NCBI GenBank assembly: GCA_963732365.1
Contig: CAVSZC010000005.1
Coordinates: forward strand, 930,001 to 994,000
Origin: SR-FBR-E99 sp963732365
Lineage (GTDB): Bacteria > Bacteroidota > Bacteroidia > Bacteroidales > VadinHA17
Direction of reading: 5' to 3'
Length of the DNA: 64,000 bases
The position numbers were made by a program, and so were the translations under genes. The notes beneath the pieces are model-generated. The model made no database searches. It was not told where the DNA came from and saw only the letters and a list, made by a program, of their open reading frames with translations. Shown piece by piece: positions 1 to 8,860 of this stretch (its first letter is position 1; each line of letters begins with the position of its first letter).

Positions 1-479
1 TCGAGCAGGATAAATCTCGGTTTCAGTGCCAGTGCGCGGGCTATCTCCGTACGGCGCCGCTCGCCTCCTGACAGTTGAATGCCGAGGCTCTTGCGGATCC
101 TTGCGAGACCGAACTCGGAGAGCAGTGACTCAAGGCGCTCATGCCGCTCATCAACTCCCATGTCAGAAAGTTCCATCACAGAAAGGATATTATCCTCGAC
201 GCTCATCTGCCTGAAGACGGAGGCCTCCTGCGCCAGGTATCCGATGCCCAGCCGTGCCCGGCGGTACATCGGGAAATTGGTCAGGTTGATATTATCGAGG
301 TAGATATTGCCTCCGTTGGGTTTTATGAGTCCGACGATCATGTAAAATGTCGTGGTCTTACCCGCTCCGTTGGGGCCGAGGAGACCGACTATCTCACCCT
401 GCTCTACCTCGACGGAGACCTCGTTCACTACCGTACGGGTCTTGTATCTTTTTATAAGGTCTGTAGTATAGAGTTTCAT
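1..479 (-). CDS. lptB: LPS export ABC transporter ATP-binding protein LptB (3' part beyond window)
   Basis: This is the N-terminal ~159 residues of the cytoplasmic ATPase that powers lipopolysaccharide export with LptF/LptG and LptC. The ATG is at 477-479 and the protein begins MKLYTTDLIKRYKTRTVV. A Walker A motif GPNGAGKT lies at about residues 35-42, and the LSGGERRR signature followed by the IARALA helix lies near residues 135-148. The frame is still open at base 1, so the Walker B and H-loop region is outside the window. tatC lies 10 bp upstream on the same strand, so the two are probably cotranscribed. LptB is separated from other LivF/LptB-like ATPases by the YLAQEASVFRQMSVEDN segment; I am confident of the family. 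Confidence 0.93.
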   Translation of the reverse strand, partial: MKLYTTDLIKRYKTRTVVNEVSVEVEQGEIVGLLGPNGAGKTTTFYMIVGLIKPNGGNIYLDNINLTNFPMYRRARLGIGYLAQEASVFRQMSVEDNILSVMELSDMGVDERHERLESLLSEFGLARIRKSLGIQLSGGERRRTEIARALALKPRFILL

Positions 480-489
480 CGGTTCCGGT

Positions 490-1347
490 TCAATGGGCTG
501 ACTCTGCGGCTTCGCGGGCTGCATCATCTATTGCCCGTTTCTTCACCACCCTGGCAGCAATAAAGATACTCACTTCATATAACAACAGCAACGGCAGTGA
601 GACAAGTATCTGGCTGAAGATGTCAGGCGGGGTGATCACTGCAGCAAGGATAATTATCACGACGATTGAGTGCTTTCGGTATTTACGCATGAATTCCGGT
701 GTGATGATCCCTATCCTGGTAAGGAAGAAAGCCACTATTGGCAATTCAAAGGTCAACCCTGCCGCAAGAGCCACCGATGTCACCGAACCAATGTATGAAG
801 AAATGTTGATCTGGTTATGCACCAGGTCACTCACACGGTAACTGCCAAGAAAATTGATTGACAGGGGAGTTATTACGAAGTAGCCGAAGAGGATGCCTAA
901 CAGGAAGAGCAGCGATGCAGAGAAAACAGCTCCGCGTGCATACCTTGCTTCTTTCTCGTACAGGGCAGGCTTGAAGAATGACCAGAACTCCCAGAAGACA
1001 TAAGGAAATGCAAGGATAAGACCGGCAATGAGGGAGATGTTGATATGTGTTGTAAACTGTCCCGACATCTTGATGCTGATGAGCTCGATTGGGTTCTGAT
1101 TGATGCAGAGGGCAGGTACTTTCACCAGTTCGGAAAGCTGGCAGAGGAGCCTGTTGGTTATAAAATCCGGATTGTTGGGTGCGAGAATGATATTATCGAA
1201 GATGATGTCTTTGAAGACAAAGGCAACGATGGCGCCGGCTACAACGGCAATAAAGGCCCTTATCAGATGCCACCGCAGCTCTTCCAGGTGCTGCAGAAAG
1301 GTCATCTCACCTTCACCCTCGCCTCTCTTTTTCTTTTTGCCAAGCAT
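490..1347 (-). CDS. tatC: Sec-independent protein translocase TatC
   Basis: This 285-residue inner-membrane protein is the receptor subunit of the twin-arginine translocase, which exports folded proteins. After a charged start (MLGKKKKRGEGEGEM) comes the cytoplasmic TatC motif TFLQHLEELRWHLIRAF, then six hydrophobic segments, including one ending near FPYVFWEFWSFFKPALYEKE, the conserved loop with the key Glu. The length is somewhat above the usual ~250 because of a longer first periplasmic loop (about residues 50-90). An internal ATG before TFLQ is possible, but the upstream ATG at 1347 is kept because it is the first in frame. No tatA/tatB lies nearby. It precedes lptB in the same direction. 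Confidence 0.95.
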   Translation of the reverse strand: MLGKKKKRGEGEGEMTFLQHLEELRWHLIRAFIAVVAGAIVAFVFKDIIFDNIILAPNNPDFITNRLLCQLSELVKVPALCINQNPIELISIKMSGQFTTHINISLIAGLILAFPYVFWEFWSFFKPALYEKEARYARGAVFSASLLFLLGILFGYFVITPLSINFLGSYRVSDLVHNQINISSYIGSVTSVALAAGLTFELPIVAFFLTRIGIITPEFMRKYRKHSIVVIIILAAVITPPDIFSQILVSLPLLLLYEVSIFIAARVVKKRAIDDAAREAAESAH

Positions 1348-1434
1348 CAGACGTGCCTTATTTTAAGGCGTGTAAAGATGCTAAATCTTATTTTTCAAAC
1401 CAAACGTTTTTATTTTCTCTTTTGGGATAAAAGA

Positions 1435-1466
1435 TTTGATATATGATTGAAATTAACTTAATTTTG
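1435..1466 (+). promoter_or_regulatory. Candidate recQ promoter (TTTG-N20-TAATTTTG)
   Basis: TTTG at 1435-1438 and TAATTTTG at 1459-1466 are 20 bp apart. This matches the Bacteroidetes -33 TTTG / -7 TAnnTTTG pattern and would give a leader of about 80 nt before recQ. A weaker second -7-like box, TACCTTGG, is at 1500-1507. This is a motif match only. Confidence 0.5.
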
Positions 1467-1555
1467 ATATAAAGGACGAGATTAAATGCATAAAGTTAGT
1501 ACCTTGGTTTGTTGTCTTACCATATTTCAGGTTTTAATGCAGGGGGGAGATTAAA

Positions 1556-3733
1556 ATGTTTGATGATAATTCCATACATGATTATCTGAAGCGTTACTTT
1601 GGGTTTGATACTTTCAAGGGTAATCAGGAGGAGATCATAAAGAGTGTTGTCAGCGGCAGTGACACGTTTGTGCTTATGCCTACCGGCGGAGGCAAGTCAC
1701 TCTGCTACCAGTTGCCCGCTGTGATGATGGAGGGTACTGCTGTTGTCATCTCACCCCTGATAGCACTGATGAAGAACCAGGTTGACGCGATGCGCAACTT
1801 CAACACTACGGATGATGTCGCACATTTCCTCAACTCTTCACTTACCAAGACTGCAATAACACGGGTCAGGCAGGATGTGATACAGGGTAAGACCAAGTTA
1901 TTATATGTTGCCCCCGAGTCACTGACGAAGGATGAGAACATCGATTTTCTGCGGAGCGTAAAGGTATCATTCTATGCTGTTGACGAGGCTCACTGCATAT
2001 CAGAGTGGGGGCACGACTTCAGGCCTGAATACCGGCGCATACGTCCTATTATAGATACTATCACCCGTGCGCCCATCATAGCACTCACGGCTACAGCCAC
2101 ACCCAAGGTGCAGCATGACATAATGAAGAACCTTGGCATTACTGATTCGCAGATATTCAAGTCATCATTCAACAGGCCGAACCTTTATTACGAGGTAAAG
2201 GCAAAGCAGGATGCTGCACGGGAGATAATAAAATACATTAAGAACAACCCGGGCAAATCAGGCATCATCTACTGTCTCAGCCGCAAGAAGGTCGAAGAGC
2301 TTGCAGAGACGCTGAAGGTGAATGATATAAAGGCGCTGGCATACCATGCGGGTATGGACTCTGTCACCAGGACCATGAACCAGGATAAGTTCCTGATGGA
2401 GGAGGTTGACGTGATAGTTGCCACCATAGCCTTCGGCATGGGCATTGACAAGCCGGATGTAAGGTATGTCATACACTATGACATGCCCAAGAGCCTTGAG
2501 GGTTACTACCAGGAGACCGGCCGCTCGGGGCGTGACGGTGGAGAGGGTCGCTGCATTGCATACTACAGCTATGATGATATTGTCAAGCTCGAGAAATTCA
2601 TGCAGGGCAAACCTATTGCCGAGCAGGAGATAGGAAAACAGTTGCTGCTCGAGACAGTGTCGTATGCAGAGTCATCGACATGCCGGCGCAGGCTCCTGCT
2701 GCACTATTTCGGTGAAGAATACAGACAGGAGAACTGTGAGGCATGCGATAACTGCCTCCATCCCAAGACACAGTTTGAGGGCTCGGAGTATGTTGTGAAC
2801 GTGCTCGAGACGGTGCTGGCCGTCAAGGAGAAGCATAAGGCAGACCATATTGCCAAGATACTGGCCGGAACGCTAAACTCGGCAATCAAGTCATATAAGC
2901 ATCACAAGCTCGAAACCTTCGGGATAGATGAGGAAAAGGATGAGCGTTTCTGGAACATGGTCATCAGGCAGGCTCTCATCAATAAGCTGTTAAACAAGGA
3001 CATAGAGAACTACGGGCTTCTGGGGCTGACTCCCAGGGGTCTCCAGTTCCTGGAGAAGCCGCAGAGTTTCATGCTCAATGAGGACCATGATTATTCCGAG
3101 TCTGAGGACGAGGAGGCCTCATTCGGCGCGCGCACTGCTGCCGCTGATGAAGAGCTGCTGAGCATCCTGAAGGATCTGAGGAAGAAGATATCAAAGCAGG
3201 CCAACCAGCCCCCCTATAATATCTTCCAGGACCCGTCGCTGGAGGAGATGGCGATTCAGTATCCGGTCACCCTTGAGGAACTGCAGAATATAACGGGTAT
3301 CGGAGCCGGCAAGGCTCAGCGTTACGGGAAGGAGGTTGTGGAGGTAATAAAGAGCTATGTTGCCGACAAAGAGATCATCAGGCCACAGGACATGGTTGTC
3401 AAGTCGGTTGTTAACAAGTCGGGGCTGAAGGTCTATATCATTCAGAGTATTGACAGGAAGATGCCGCTCGAGGATATTGCCGATGCGAAGGGGATAGAGT
3501 TTGAAGACCTGCTCTCCGAGATTGAGGCCATTGTCAGTTCCGGAACGAAACTGAACATTGACTATTATGTCGATGCGGTTATAGATGAGGACCGTCAGCA
3601 GGATATTTACTCTTTCTTCATGGAGGAGGCTGAGACCGGATCGCTGGATGAGGCGATCAAGGAGCTGGCGGGTGAGTTTGAGGACGAGGAGATAAGGCTG
3701 ATGCGGATAAAAGTGCTGGCTGAGGGGAACTAG
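1556..3733 (+). CDS. recQ: ATP-dependent DNA helicase RecQ
   Basis: This 725-residue superfamily 2 3'-5' DNA helicase works in recombinational repair. It shows Walker A TGGGKSLCYQLP near residues 42-53, a DEAH box in VDEAHCISEWGHDFRPEY near 142, helicase motif VI (YYQETGRSGRDG) near 320, zinc-binding cysteines (CRRR ... CEACDNC) at about 375-399 in the RQC region, and an HRDC domain at about residues 530-610 (DEELLSILKDLRKK to AGKAQRYGKEV). The last ~110 residues are an acidic tail found in Bacteroidetes RecQ. The ATG at 1556 follows a purine-rich GGGGGAGA. It is divergent from tatC, and a 7-bp repeat array lies just after the stop. Confidence 0.97.
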   Translation: MFDDNSIHDYLKRYFGFDTFKGNQEEIIKSVVSGSDTFVLMPTGGGKSLCYQLPAVMMEGTAVVISPLIALMKNQVDAMRNFNTTDDVAHFLNSSLTKTAITRVRQDVIQGKTKLLYVAPESLTKDENIDFLRSVKVSFYAVDEAHCISEWGHDFRPEYRRIRPIIDTITRAPIIALTATATPKVQHDIMKNLGITDSQIFKSSFNRPNLYYEVKAKQDAAREIIKYIKNNPGKSGIIYCLSRKKVEELAETLKVNDIKALAYHAGMDSVTRTMNQDKFLMEEVDVIVATIAFGMGIDKPDVRYVIHYDMPKSLEGYYQETGRSGRDGGEGRCIAYYSYDDIVKLEKFMQGKPIAEQEIGKQLLLETVSYAESSTCRRRLLLHYFGEEYRQENCEACDNCLHPKTQFEGSEYVVNVLETVLAVKEKHKADHIAKILAGTLNSAIKSYKHHKLETFGIDEEKDERFWNMVIRQALINKLLNKDIENYGLLGLTPRGLQFLEKPQSFMLNEDHDYSESEDEEASFGARTAAADEELLSILKDLRKKISKQANQPPYNIFQDPSLEEMAIQYPVTLEELQNITGIGAGKAQRYGKEVVEVIKSYVADKEIIRPQDMVVKSVVNKSGLKVYIIQSIDRKMPLEDIADAKGIEFEDLLSEIEAIVSSGTKLNIDYYVDAVIDEDRQQDIYSFFMEEAETGSLDEAIKELAGEFEDEEIRLMRIKVLAEGN

Positions 3734-3755
3734 CCTGGGGCACACTAATGGGGGA

Positions 3756-3788
3756 AATTAAGAATTAAGAATTAAGAATTAAGAATTA
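3756..3788. repeat. Tandem 7-bp array, unit AATTAAG, ~4.7 copies
   Basis: Four perfect AATTAAG units starting at 3756, 3763, 3770 and 3777 are followed by a partial AATTA. The array begins 22 bp after the recQ stop. It is noncoding, and the units are in perfect register. Confidence 0.95.
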
Positions 3789-3842
3789 TGGGCTGGTGCT
3801 CAGACACTTAGCCTGGTGTTTGCAAGGGATTCTGACTTTACG

Positions 3843-3890
3843 GACTTTTGACTTTTGACTTTCAGACCTCAGACCTTCAGACCTTCAGAC
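3843..3890. repeat. Tandem 7/8-bp array, units GACTTTT then AGACCTT(C)
   Basis: GACTTTT at 3843-3849 and 3850-3856, then GACTTTC, AGACCTC, AGACCTT and further CAGACCTT copies up to 3890. The right half overlaps the 3' end of the minus-strand glycosyltransferase gene and supplies its stop codon and last residues. AGACCTT units recur at 42208-42245. Confidence 0.9.
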
Positions 3891-4999
3891 AATATGTGGC
3901 GGCTGAATCTCCGTGATGACGGAAACATTGTTAGGAGGGCGACCAGGACGAAGTAGAAGGGGTAGATCAGTTCAGACAATATAAAGAGGGGGAGGGGCAT
4001 ACGTCCCTCTCTCTTTTTGATGTTACGGTATGTTATAAGGTAATCGGGTATCAGGCGGGTGGCGTAGAGCGTTGCAGGGAGCATGAGGCTGGAGGAGAAT
4101 ATTCCTGTGATGACGGCTGCGGCGACGGCGGCGTTGCACGCCGCCGTGGCTGCGGCGAGGGTGAGGGTCGCAGTGTCCCTGTATGCAAAGCTCTTCGACG
4201 CCCAGCGCGCCCTCTGCCGCAGCAGCGCCGCAGCCGTGACAGCTGACGCTGTCGCCGCCGCCGCCGCACCACCACCCGCATACCTTATCACCCCGCCCCC
4301 ACGCTTGACAGCATGCAGAAGAAAGATATCGTCACCAGAGGCAATATCATCACACAACTCACCCGAGTGACGCATGTAGATATCCCTCCTGAACCCCATG
4401 TTGGCTCCGTTGCACATCACCGGATGCCCCGACAGCACGGCAGCCTCACTGATAGACTGTAACGCCGAGAACTCCATCACTCCGAAACGCGACGCAAAGC
4501 CTCCTCCGCCACGCTGGTAAACCTCACCAAGCACCATATCCGCCCCTGTCGCTACACAGAAGCCGGCCATGGCACTCACCCACCCTCTCCCTACAACGCA
4601 GTCAGCATCAGTCGTAAGTATCAGTTCCCCCTTCGAACTCCTGACACCAAGACGTACGGCACTCTTCTTGCCTGATTCTGTATTGTATATCAGCTTGATA
4701 TCCGGCGCTGAATGAAGCCTGCCGGCAGCAATGAACTCACTCACAGCAACAGGTGTTCTGTCAGTCGAGCGGTCATTCACAACTATTATCTCCAGCAGCT
4801 CGTGAGGATAATCCTGCCCTGCCAGGCAGCCCAGCAGCGAAGTGATGGTCTTTGCCTCGTTACGGCATGCGACAACAACCGACACTGCAGGTCTTCTCTC
4901 TGCTGCCTGCACAGGCTCATCACTGTTCCTTACAAGAATCAGCCACAGCCATAGTATTCCCAGGGAATAGAATGCCACCGGTATTATCAGCCACCACAT
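3869..4999 (-). CDS. Membrane-anchored family 2 glycosyltransferase
   Basis: This 376-residue glycosyltransferase transfers a sugar from an activated donor to an acceptor at the inner membrane; the substrate cannot be told. It has an N-terminal membrane segment (residues 2-22), a GT2 catalytic domain with SVVVACRNEAKTI (~38-50), VVNDRSTDRT (~75-84) and the metal-binding TTDADC (~128-133), then RQRARW (~257-262), the family's Q/RxxRW-type motif, and two to three C-terminal membrane segments. Residues ~238-256 and ~280-300 are unusually rich in alanine, encoded by a GC-rich stretch at about 4100-4285. The last residues (SEGLKV) are encoded by an intergenic repeat. The start at 4999 lies just inside another 8-bp repeat array. 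Confidence 0.88.
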   Translation of the reverse strand: MWWLIIPVAFYSLGILWLWLILVRNSDEPVQAAERRPAVSVVVACRNEAKTITSLLGCLAGQDYPHELLEIIVVNDRSTDRTPVAVSEFIAAGRLHSAPDIKLIYNTESGKKSAVRLGVRSSKGELILTTDADCVVGRGWVSAMAGFCVATGADMVLGEVYQRGGGGFASRFGVMEFSALQSISEAAVLSGHPVMCNGANMGFRRDIYMRHSGELCDDIASGDDIFLLHAVKRGGGVIRYAGGGAAAAATASAVTAAALLRQRARWASKSFAYRDTATLTLAAATAACNAAVAAAVITGIFSSSLMLPATLYATRLIPDYLITYRNIKKREGRMPLPLFILSELIYPFYFVLVALLTMFPSSRRFSRHILSEGLKV

Positions 5000-5001
5000 T
5001 T

Positions 5002-5041
5002 GGTATAAAGGTATAAAGGTCTAAAGGTCAGAAGGTCTGCG
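5002..5041. repeat. Tandem 8-bp array, unit GGTATAAA/GGTCTAAA, 5 copies
   Basis: GGTATAAA at 5002-5009 and 5010-5017, GGTCTAAA at 5018-5025, GGTCAGAA at 5026-5033 and GGTCTGCG at 5034-5041. It starts two bases upstream of the glycosyltransferase ATG. The later units resemble the GGTCTGAA family (reverse complement TTCAGACC) seen at 3843-3890 and 42181-42245. Confidence 0.9.
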
Positions 5042-5052
5042 GGTTGTGGGTC

Positions 5053-5141
5053 AAGATAAAAGATAAAAGAAAAAAGACAAAAGAAACAATCGCAAATCGC
5101 AAATACGCTCCCAGCACCTTGCTCCCTGCTCCCTGCCCCTT
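5053..5141. repeat. Three adjoining 7-bp arrays: AAGATAA, CGCAAAT, GCTCCCT
   Basis: AAGATAA-type units run from 5053 to 5087 (five units, the last three degenerate), two CGCAAAT units occupy 5091-5104, and five GCTCCCT-type units (GCTCCCA, GCACCTT, GCTCCCT twice, GCCCCTT) run from 5107 to 5141. The last unit overlaps the stop codon of the minus-strand acetyltransferase (5140-5142). Together with 5002-5041 they fill the whole intergenic gap. Confidence 0.9.
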
Positions 5142-5589
5142 ACCCGGCCATCCACTCATACGTCCTGTAGTGCTCTCCGTCCATCCCCATCGCCTCATAG
5201 GTCTTCTGCGCACGGTGGTTCTCTGACTCGACGTAGAGACGCAGCCCGGCGATACCCTCTGACAGCCCCTCACTCTTCACATGATCATACATCATCCTGA
5301 AGATACCCTTGCGCCTGTACTCCGGTATGACGTAGACCGACTGAAACCACCATACATTCGCATTACGCCAGTCGCTCCACTCGTATGTTATCATCAGCGA
5401 GGCTACTATCCTGCCCTCATCTTCGGCTACATAATACTGCCCTTTGCCATGATCGTTGAATACCGCATGAACACCATTTGTAAGTACTTCACGCTTCAGT
5501 TCCATCCCCTCCGTCTCCATGGCCATGGCCTGCTGAAACCTGATTATTGCCTCACTGTCCTTCCTTATCGCTTTCCGAATCTTTATCAT
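5140..5589 (-). CDS. GNAT family N-acetyltransferase
   Basis: This 149-residue single-domain GNAT acetyltransferase moves an acetyl group from acetyl-CoA to an unknown amine. The acetyl-CoA-binding motif A is clear at about residues 86-103 (QSVYVIPEYRRKGIFRMM, the R-R-K-G-I pyrophosphate loop), and motif B (LYVESENHRAQKTYEAMGM) lies at about 119-137. It starts MIKIRKAIRKDSEAI, normal for the family. The substrate cannot be inferred: its neighbours are a glycosyltransferase and carB, with repeat-filled gaps between. The stop codon is inside a GCTCCCT array. Confidence 0.9.
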   Translation of the reverse strand: MIKIRKAIRKDSEAIIRFQQAMAMETEGMELKREVLTNGVHAVFNDHGKGQYYVAEDEGRIVASLMITYEWSDWRNANVWWFQSVYVIPEYRRKGIFRMMYDHVKSEGLSEGIAGLRLYVESENHRAQKTYEAMGMDGEHYRTYEWMAG

Positions 5590-5624
5590 ATATTTTTATG
5601 CTTTCTTTTACCCTTGCCCCCTGC

Positions 5625-8600
5625 TCAATACTCGTCCCACGCCTTTATCTCAATCTCACTCTCCGGCACGCTGCAGAAGGCGTTGATGAATGCCGATGCC
5701 AGCCGTGCGTTGGTTATCAGCGGAATGTTATAATCAACCGCACTGCGCCTTATCTGGTAGTCGTTGTTAAGCTCCGCGGCCGAGAGGTCCTTGGGTATAT
5801 TTATAACCAGGTCAACTACCCTGCTTCTAATAAGCTCGACGGTGTTGGGCGACTCCTTCTCGTCAGGCCAGTATGCCACCTCCGCCTCCACCCCGGCATT
5901 GCTCATGAATAACTGTGTGCCACGGGTTGCATATAATTTATATCCCCGCTGCTGAAGCAGCCGTGCCGCCTCGATGAGATCAGCCTTTGACTTTGCCGGA
6001 CCTGATGAGATGAGGACAGCCTTCTCCGGCATGCGGTATCCTACAGAATACATCGCCTTGAGCAGTGCCTCGTGAAAGCTGTCTCCGATGCATCCCACCT
6101 CACCTGTCGATGCCATGTCGACACCCAGCACGGGATCGGCCTTTGCCAGGCGTGAGAAGCTGAACTGAGAAGCCTTAACTCCAACATAATCGAGGTCAAA
6201 GACCGATTTATGCGGCTTCTCCCAGTGAACACCCAGCATCACTTTTGTGGCAAGTTCAATGAGGTTTGTTTTCAGCACCTTTGACACGAAGGGCATGCTG
6301 CGGCTGGCGCGCAGGTTGCACTCGATGACCTTGATGTCATTGTCGCGTGCGAGGAACTGTATGTTGAAAGGCCCCGAGATATTCAGCTCCTTTGCTATCT
6401 CGCGGGCAATGCGCTTGATACGTCTTACCGTCTCGAAATATATCTTCTGCGGGGGAAACACTATCGTCGCGTCACCCGAATGGACACCTGCATACTCAAC
6501 ATGCTCACTTATAGCATACGCCACAATCTCACCTGCCGAGGCGACGGCGTCAATCTCTATCTCCTTGGCATACTCGATGAACTCCGACACAACCACCGGG
6601 TGCTCCTTTGAAACGCTTGCCGCCAGCTCAAGGAAGTGTACCAGTTCACTGCGGTTTGAGACCACATTCATTGCAGCACCCGAAAGTACATACGAGGGCC
6701 TGATCAGCACCGGGAAGCCGATGCCGTCAATGAACCTGTCTATCTCCTCAAAGCTCGTCAGCTCCTGCCACCGTGGCTGATCGATGGCCAGGGTGTCGCA
6801 CATGGATGAGAACTTATGCCTGTCCTCAGCCCTGTCAATCGATTCGGGGGGGGTGCCCATGATAGGCACTCCCTGCCTGTGAAGCCTCATGGCCAGGTTG
6901 TTGGGTATCTGCCCCCCCATGGCGAGGATCACTCCCCGGGGTGTCTCAAGGTCGATGATATCCATCACCCTCTCGAATGAGAGTTCGTCAAAGTAGAGAC
7001 GGTCACACATGTCATAGTCGGTGCTCACCGTCTCTGGATTATAGTTGATCATCACGCCGCGAAACCCTTCACGGCGAATGGTGTTGATGGCATTCACCGA
7101 GCACCAGTCGAACTCTACGCTCGACCCGATGCGGTAAGCACCTGACCCAAGGACAATGACCGATCGTTTGTCATTCTCGTACCATATATCGTGCTCCATA
7201 CCGCTGTATGTCATATACAGGTAGTTTGTAACGGCAGGATACTCGGCAGCAAGAGTGTCTATCTGCTTGACATACGGTACAATACCCCTGCTCTTGCGGT
7301 TGCGGCGCACCGTCAGCATTGCGTCATTGGTCCTTGCCGGGTCAGGCTTCAGCACATGACGCGCTATCTGGAAGTCACTGAATCCGTTGATCTTGGCATG
7401 GAGAAGCTCTTCGGCAGGCAGCTCCTCGATAGTGTTGAAAGACTCAAGCTTTTTCTTTATTGCTGATATATTCTGAAGCTTGTAAAGAAACCAGCGGTCA
7501 ATCTTCGTCAGCTCGCAGATGCGGTCGACGTCGAACCCCTTCTCCAGCGCCTCTGCTATGGAGAAGATACGCATGTCAGTGGGCTCGGAGAGTTCCTTCT
7601 CTATGTCGCTGAAGCTCAGGTTACGGTTGCTGACAAACCCGTGCATCCCGAGCCCGATCATCCGGAGCCCTTTCTGTATCGCCTCCTCGAAGGTGCGTCC
7701 GATGGCCATGATCTCACCGACGCTCTTCATGCTGCTTCCTATCTCGTGCGCCACCCCCTGGAACTTGTTCAGGTCCCAGCGCGGTATCTTGCACACTATA
7801 TAGTCAAGGGCAGGCTCGAAACAGGCTGTTGTTGTCTTTGTAACAGAGTTCTTCAACTGGTGGAGTCCGTAACCCAGCGCCAGCTTGGCTGCCACGAAGG
7901 CCAGGGGATAACCTGTCGCCTTTGACGCCAGGGCGCTGGAGCGTGACAGACGGGCATTGACTTCAATGACCCTGTAGTCCTCTGAGTTGGGGTCAAGGGC
8001 ATACTGAACATTGCACTCACCGATGATGCCCACATGCCTTATGATCTTTATCGACAGCTCCCTGAGCTTGTGGTATTCGCTGTTGGTGAGTGTCTGTGAC
8101 GGAGCCACGACGATGCTCTCACCGGTATGTATACCGAGAGGATCAAAGTTCTCCATGTTGCAGACGGTGATACAGTTGTCATAACGGTCGCGCACAACCT
8201 CATATTCGACCTCTTTCCACCCCTTGAGCGACTCCTCTACCAGTATCTGTCCCGAGAAGGTGAATGCCCTCCCTGCAAGAGCCCTGAGCTCATCGGTGTC
8301 GGAGCAGAACCCGCTGCCCTGCCCCCCGAGGGTGTACGCAGCACGTATGATTATCGGAAACCCGAGTTTGTCAGCAGCTATGAGGGCATCATCAACACTG
8401 GTGACGGCAATGCTGCGCGGGGTTTTGACATTGATTTCGTCAAGCTTCTTAACAAATAGTTCACGGTCTTCGGTATCCATTATTGCCCTCACCGGTGTGC
8501 CAAGTACCCTGACGTTGTACTTTTCGAATACCCCTGCACGGAAGAGGGCGGTGCCACAGTTAAGAGCAGTCTGACCACCGAAGGAGAGCAGAATGCCGTC

Positions 8601-8843
8601 GGGCATCTCACGGGCGATGACACGTTCGACAAACCGTGGAGTGACGGGGAGGAAGTATATCTTGTCGGCTATCTTCTCAGAGGTCTGAACGGTGGCAATG
8701 TTTGGATTTATCAAAACGGTGAAGATACCTTCTTCGCGGAGTGCCTTAAGAGCCTGTGACCCAGAGTAATCAAATTCACCGGCCTCGCCGATCTTCAGTG
8801 CCCCTGAGCCCAGCAGCAGCACCTTCTTTATCTCTTCCTTCAT
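5625..8843 (-). CDS. carB: Carbamoyl-phosphate synthase large subunit
   Basis: This 1072-residue subunit makes carbamoyl phosphate from bicarbonate, ammonia (channelled from CarA) and two ATP, for arginine and pyrimidine synthesis. It shows the duplicated ATP-grasp layout: first half beginning KKVLLLGSGALKIGEAGEFDYSG, second half beginning near residue 555 (RSVIVLGSGAYRIGSSVEFDW), and a C-terminal MGS-like allosteric domain (~residues 935-1072). The start is set at 8843 (MKEEIKK). An ATG-initiated extension to 9053 is open but would add ~70 atypical residues and run across the argR control region. Full length matches the family (~1073). carA lies apart, at 12027. Confidence 0.97.
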   Translation of the reverse strand: MKEEIKKVLLLGSGALKIGEAGEFDYSGSQALKALREEGIFTVLINPNIATVQTSEKIADKIYFLPVTPRFVERVIAREMPDGILLSFGGQTALNCGTALFRAGVFEKYNVRVLGTPVRAIMDTEDRELFVKKLDEINVKTPRSIAVTSVDDALIAADKLGFPIIIRAAYTLGGQGSGFCSDTDELRALAGRAFTFSGQILVEESLKGWKEVEYEVVRDRYDNCITVCNMENFDPLGIHTGESIVVAPSQTLTNSEYHKLRELSIKIIRHVGIIGECNVQYALDPNSEDYRVIEVNARLSRSSALASKATGYPLAFVAAKLALGYGLHQLKNSVTKTTTACFEPALDYIVCKIPRWDLNKFQGVAHEIGSSMKSVGEIMAIGRTFEEAIQKGLRMIGLGMHGFVSNRNLSFSDIEKELSEPTDMRIFSIAEALEKGFDVDRICELTKIDRWFLYKLQNISAIKKKLESFNTIEELPAEELLHAKINGFSDFQIARHVLKPDPARTNDAMLTVRRNRKSRGIVPYVKQIDTLAAEYPAVTNYLYMTYSGMEHDIWYENDKRSVIVLGSGAYRIGSSVEFDWCSVNAINTIRREGFRGVMINYNPETVSTDYDMCDRLYFDELSFERVMDIIDLETPRGVILAMGGQIPNNLAMRLHRQGVPIMGTPPESIDRAEDRHKFSSMCDTLAIDQPRWQELTSFEEIDRFIDGIGFPVLIRPSYVLSGAAMNVVSNRSELVHFLELAASVSKEHPVVVSEFIEYAKEIEIDAVASAGEIVAYAISEHVEYAGVHSGDATIVFPPQKIYFETVRRIKRIAREIAKELNISGPFNIQFLARDNDIKVIECNLRASRSMPFVSKVLKTNLIELATKVMLGVHWEKPHKSVFDLDYVGVKASQFSFSRLAKADPVLGVDMASTGEVGCIGDSFHEALLKAMYSVGYRMPEKAVLISSGPAKSKADLIEAARLLQQRGYKLYATRGTQLFMSNAGVEAEVAYWPDEKESPNTVELIRSRVVDLVINIPKDLSAAELNNDYQIRRSAVDYNIPLITNARLASAFINAFCSVPESEIEIKAWDEY

Positions 8844-8860
8844 CGTCGCTGTTTGGAAAG

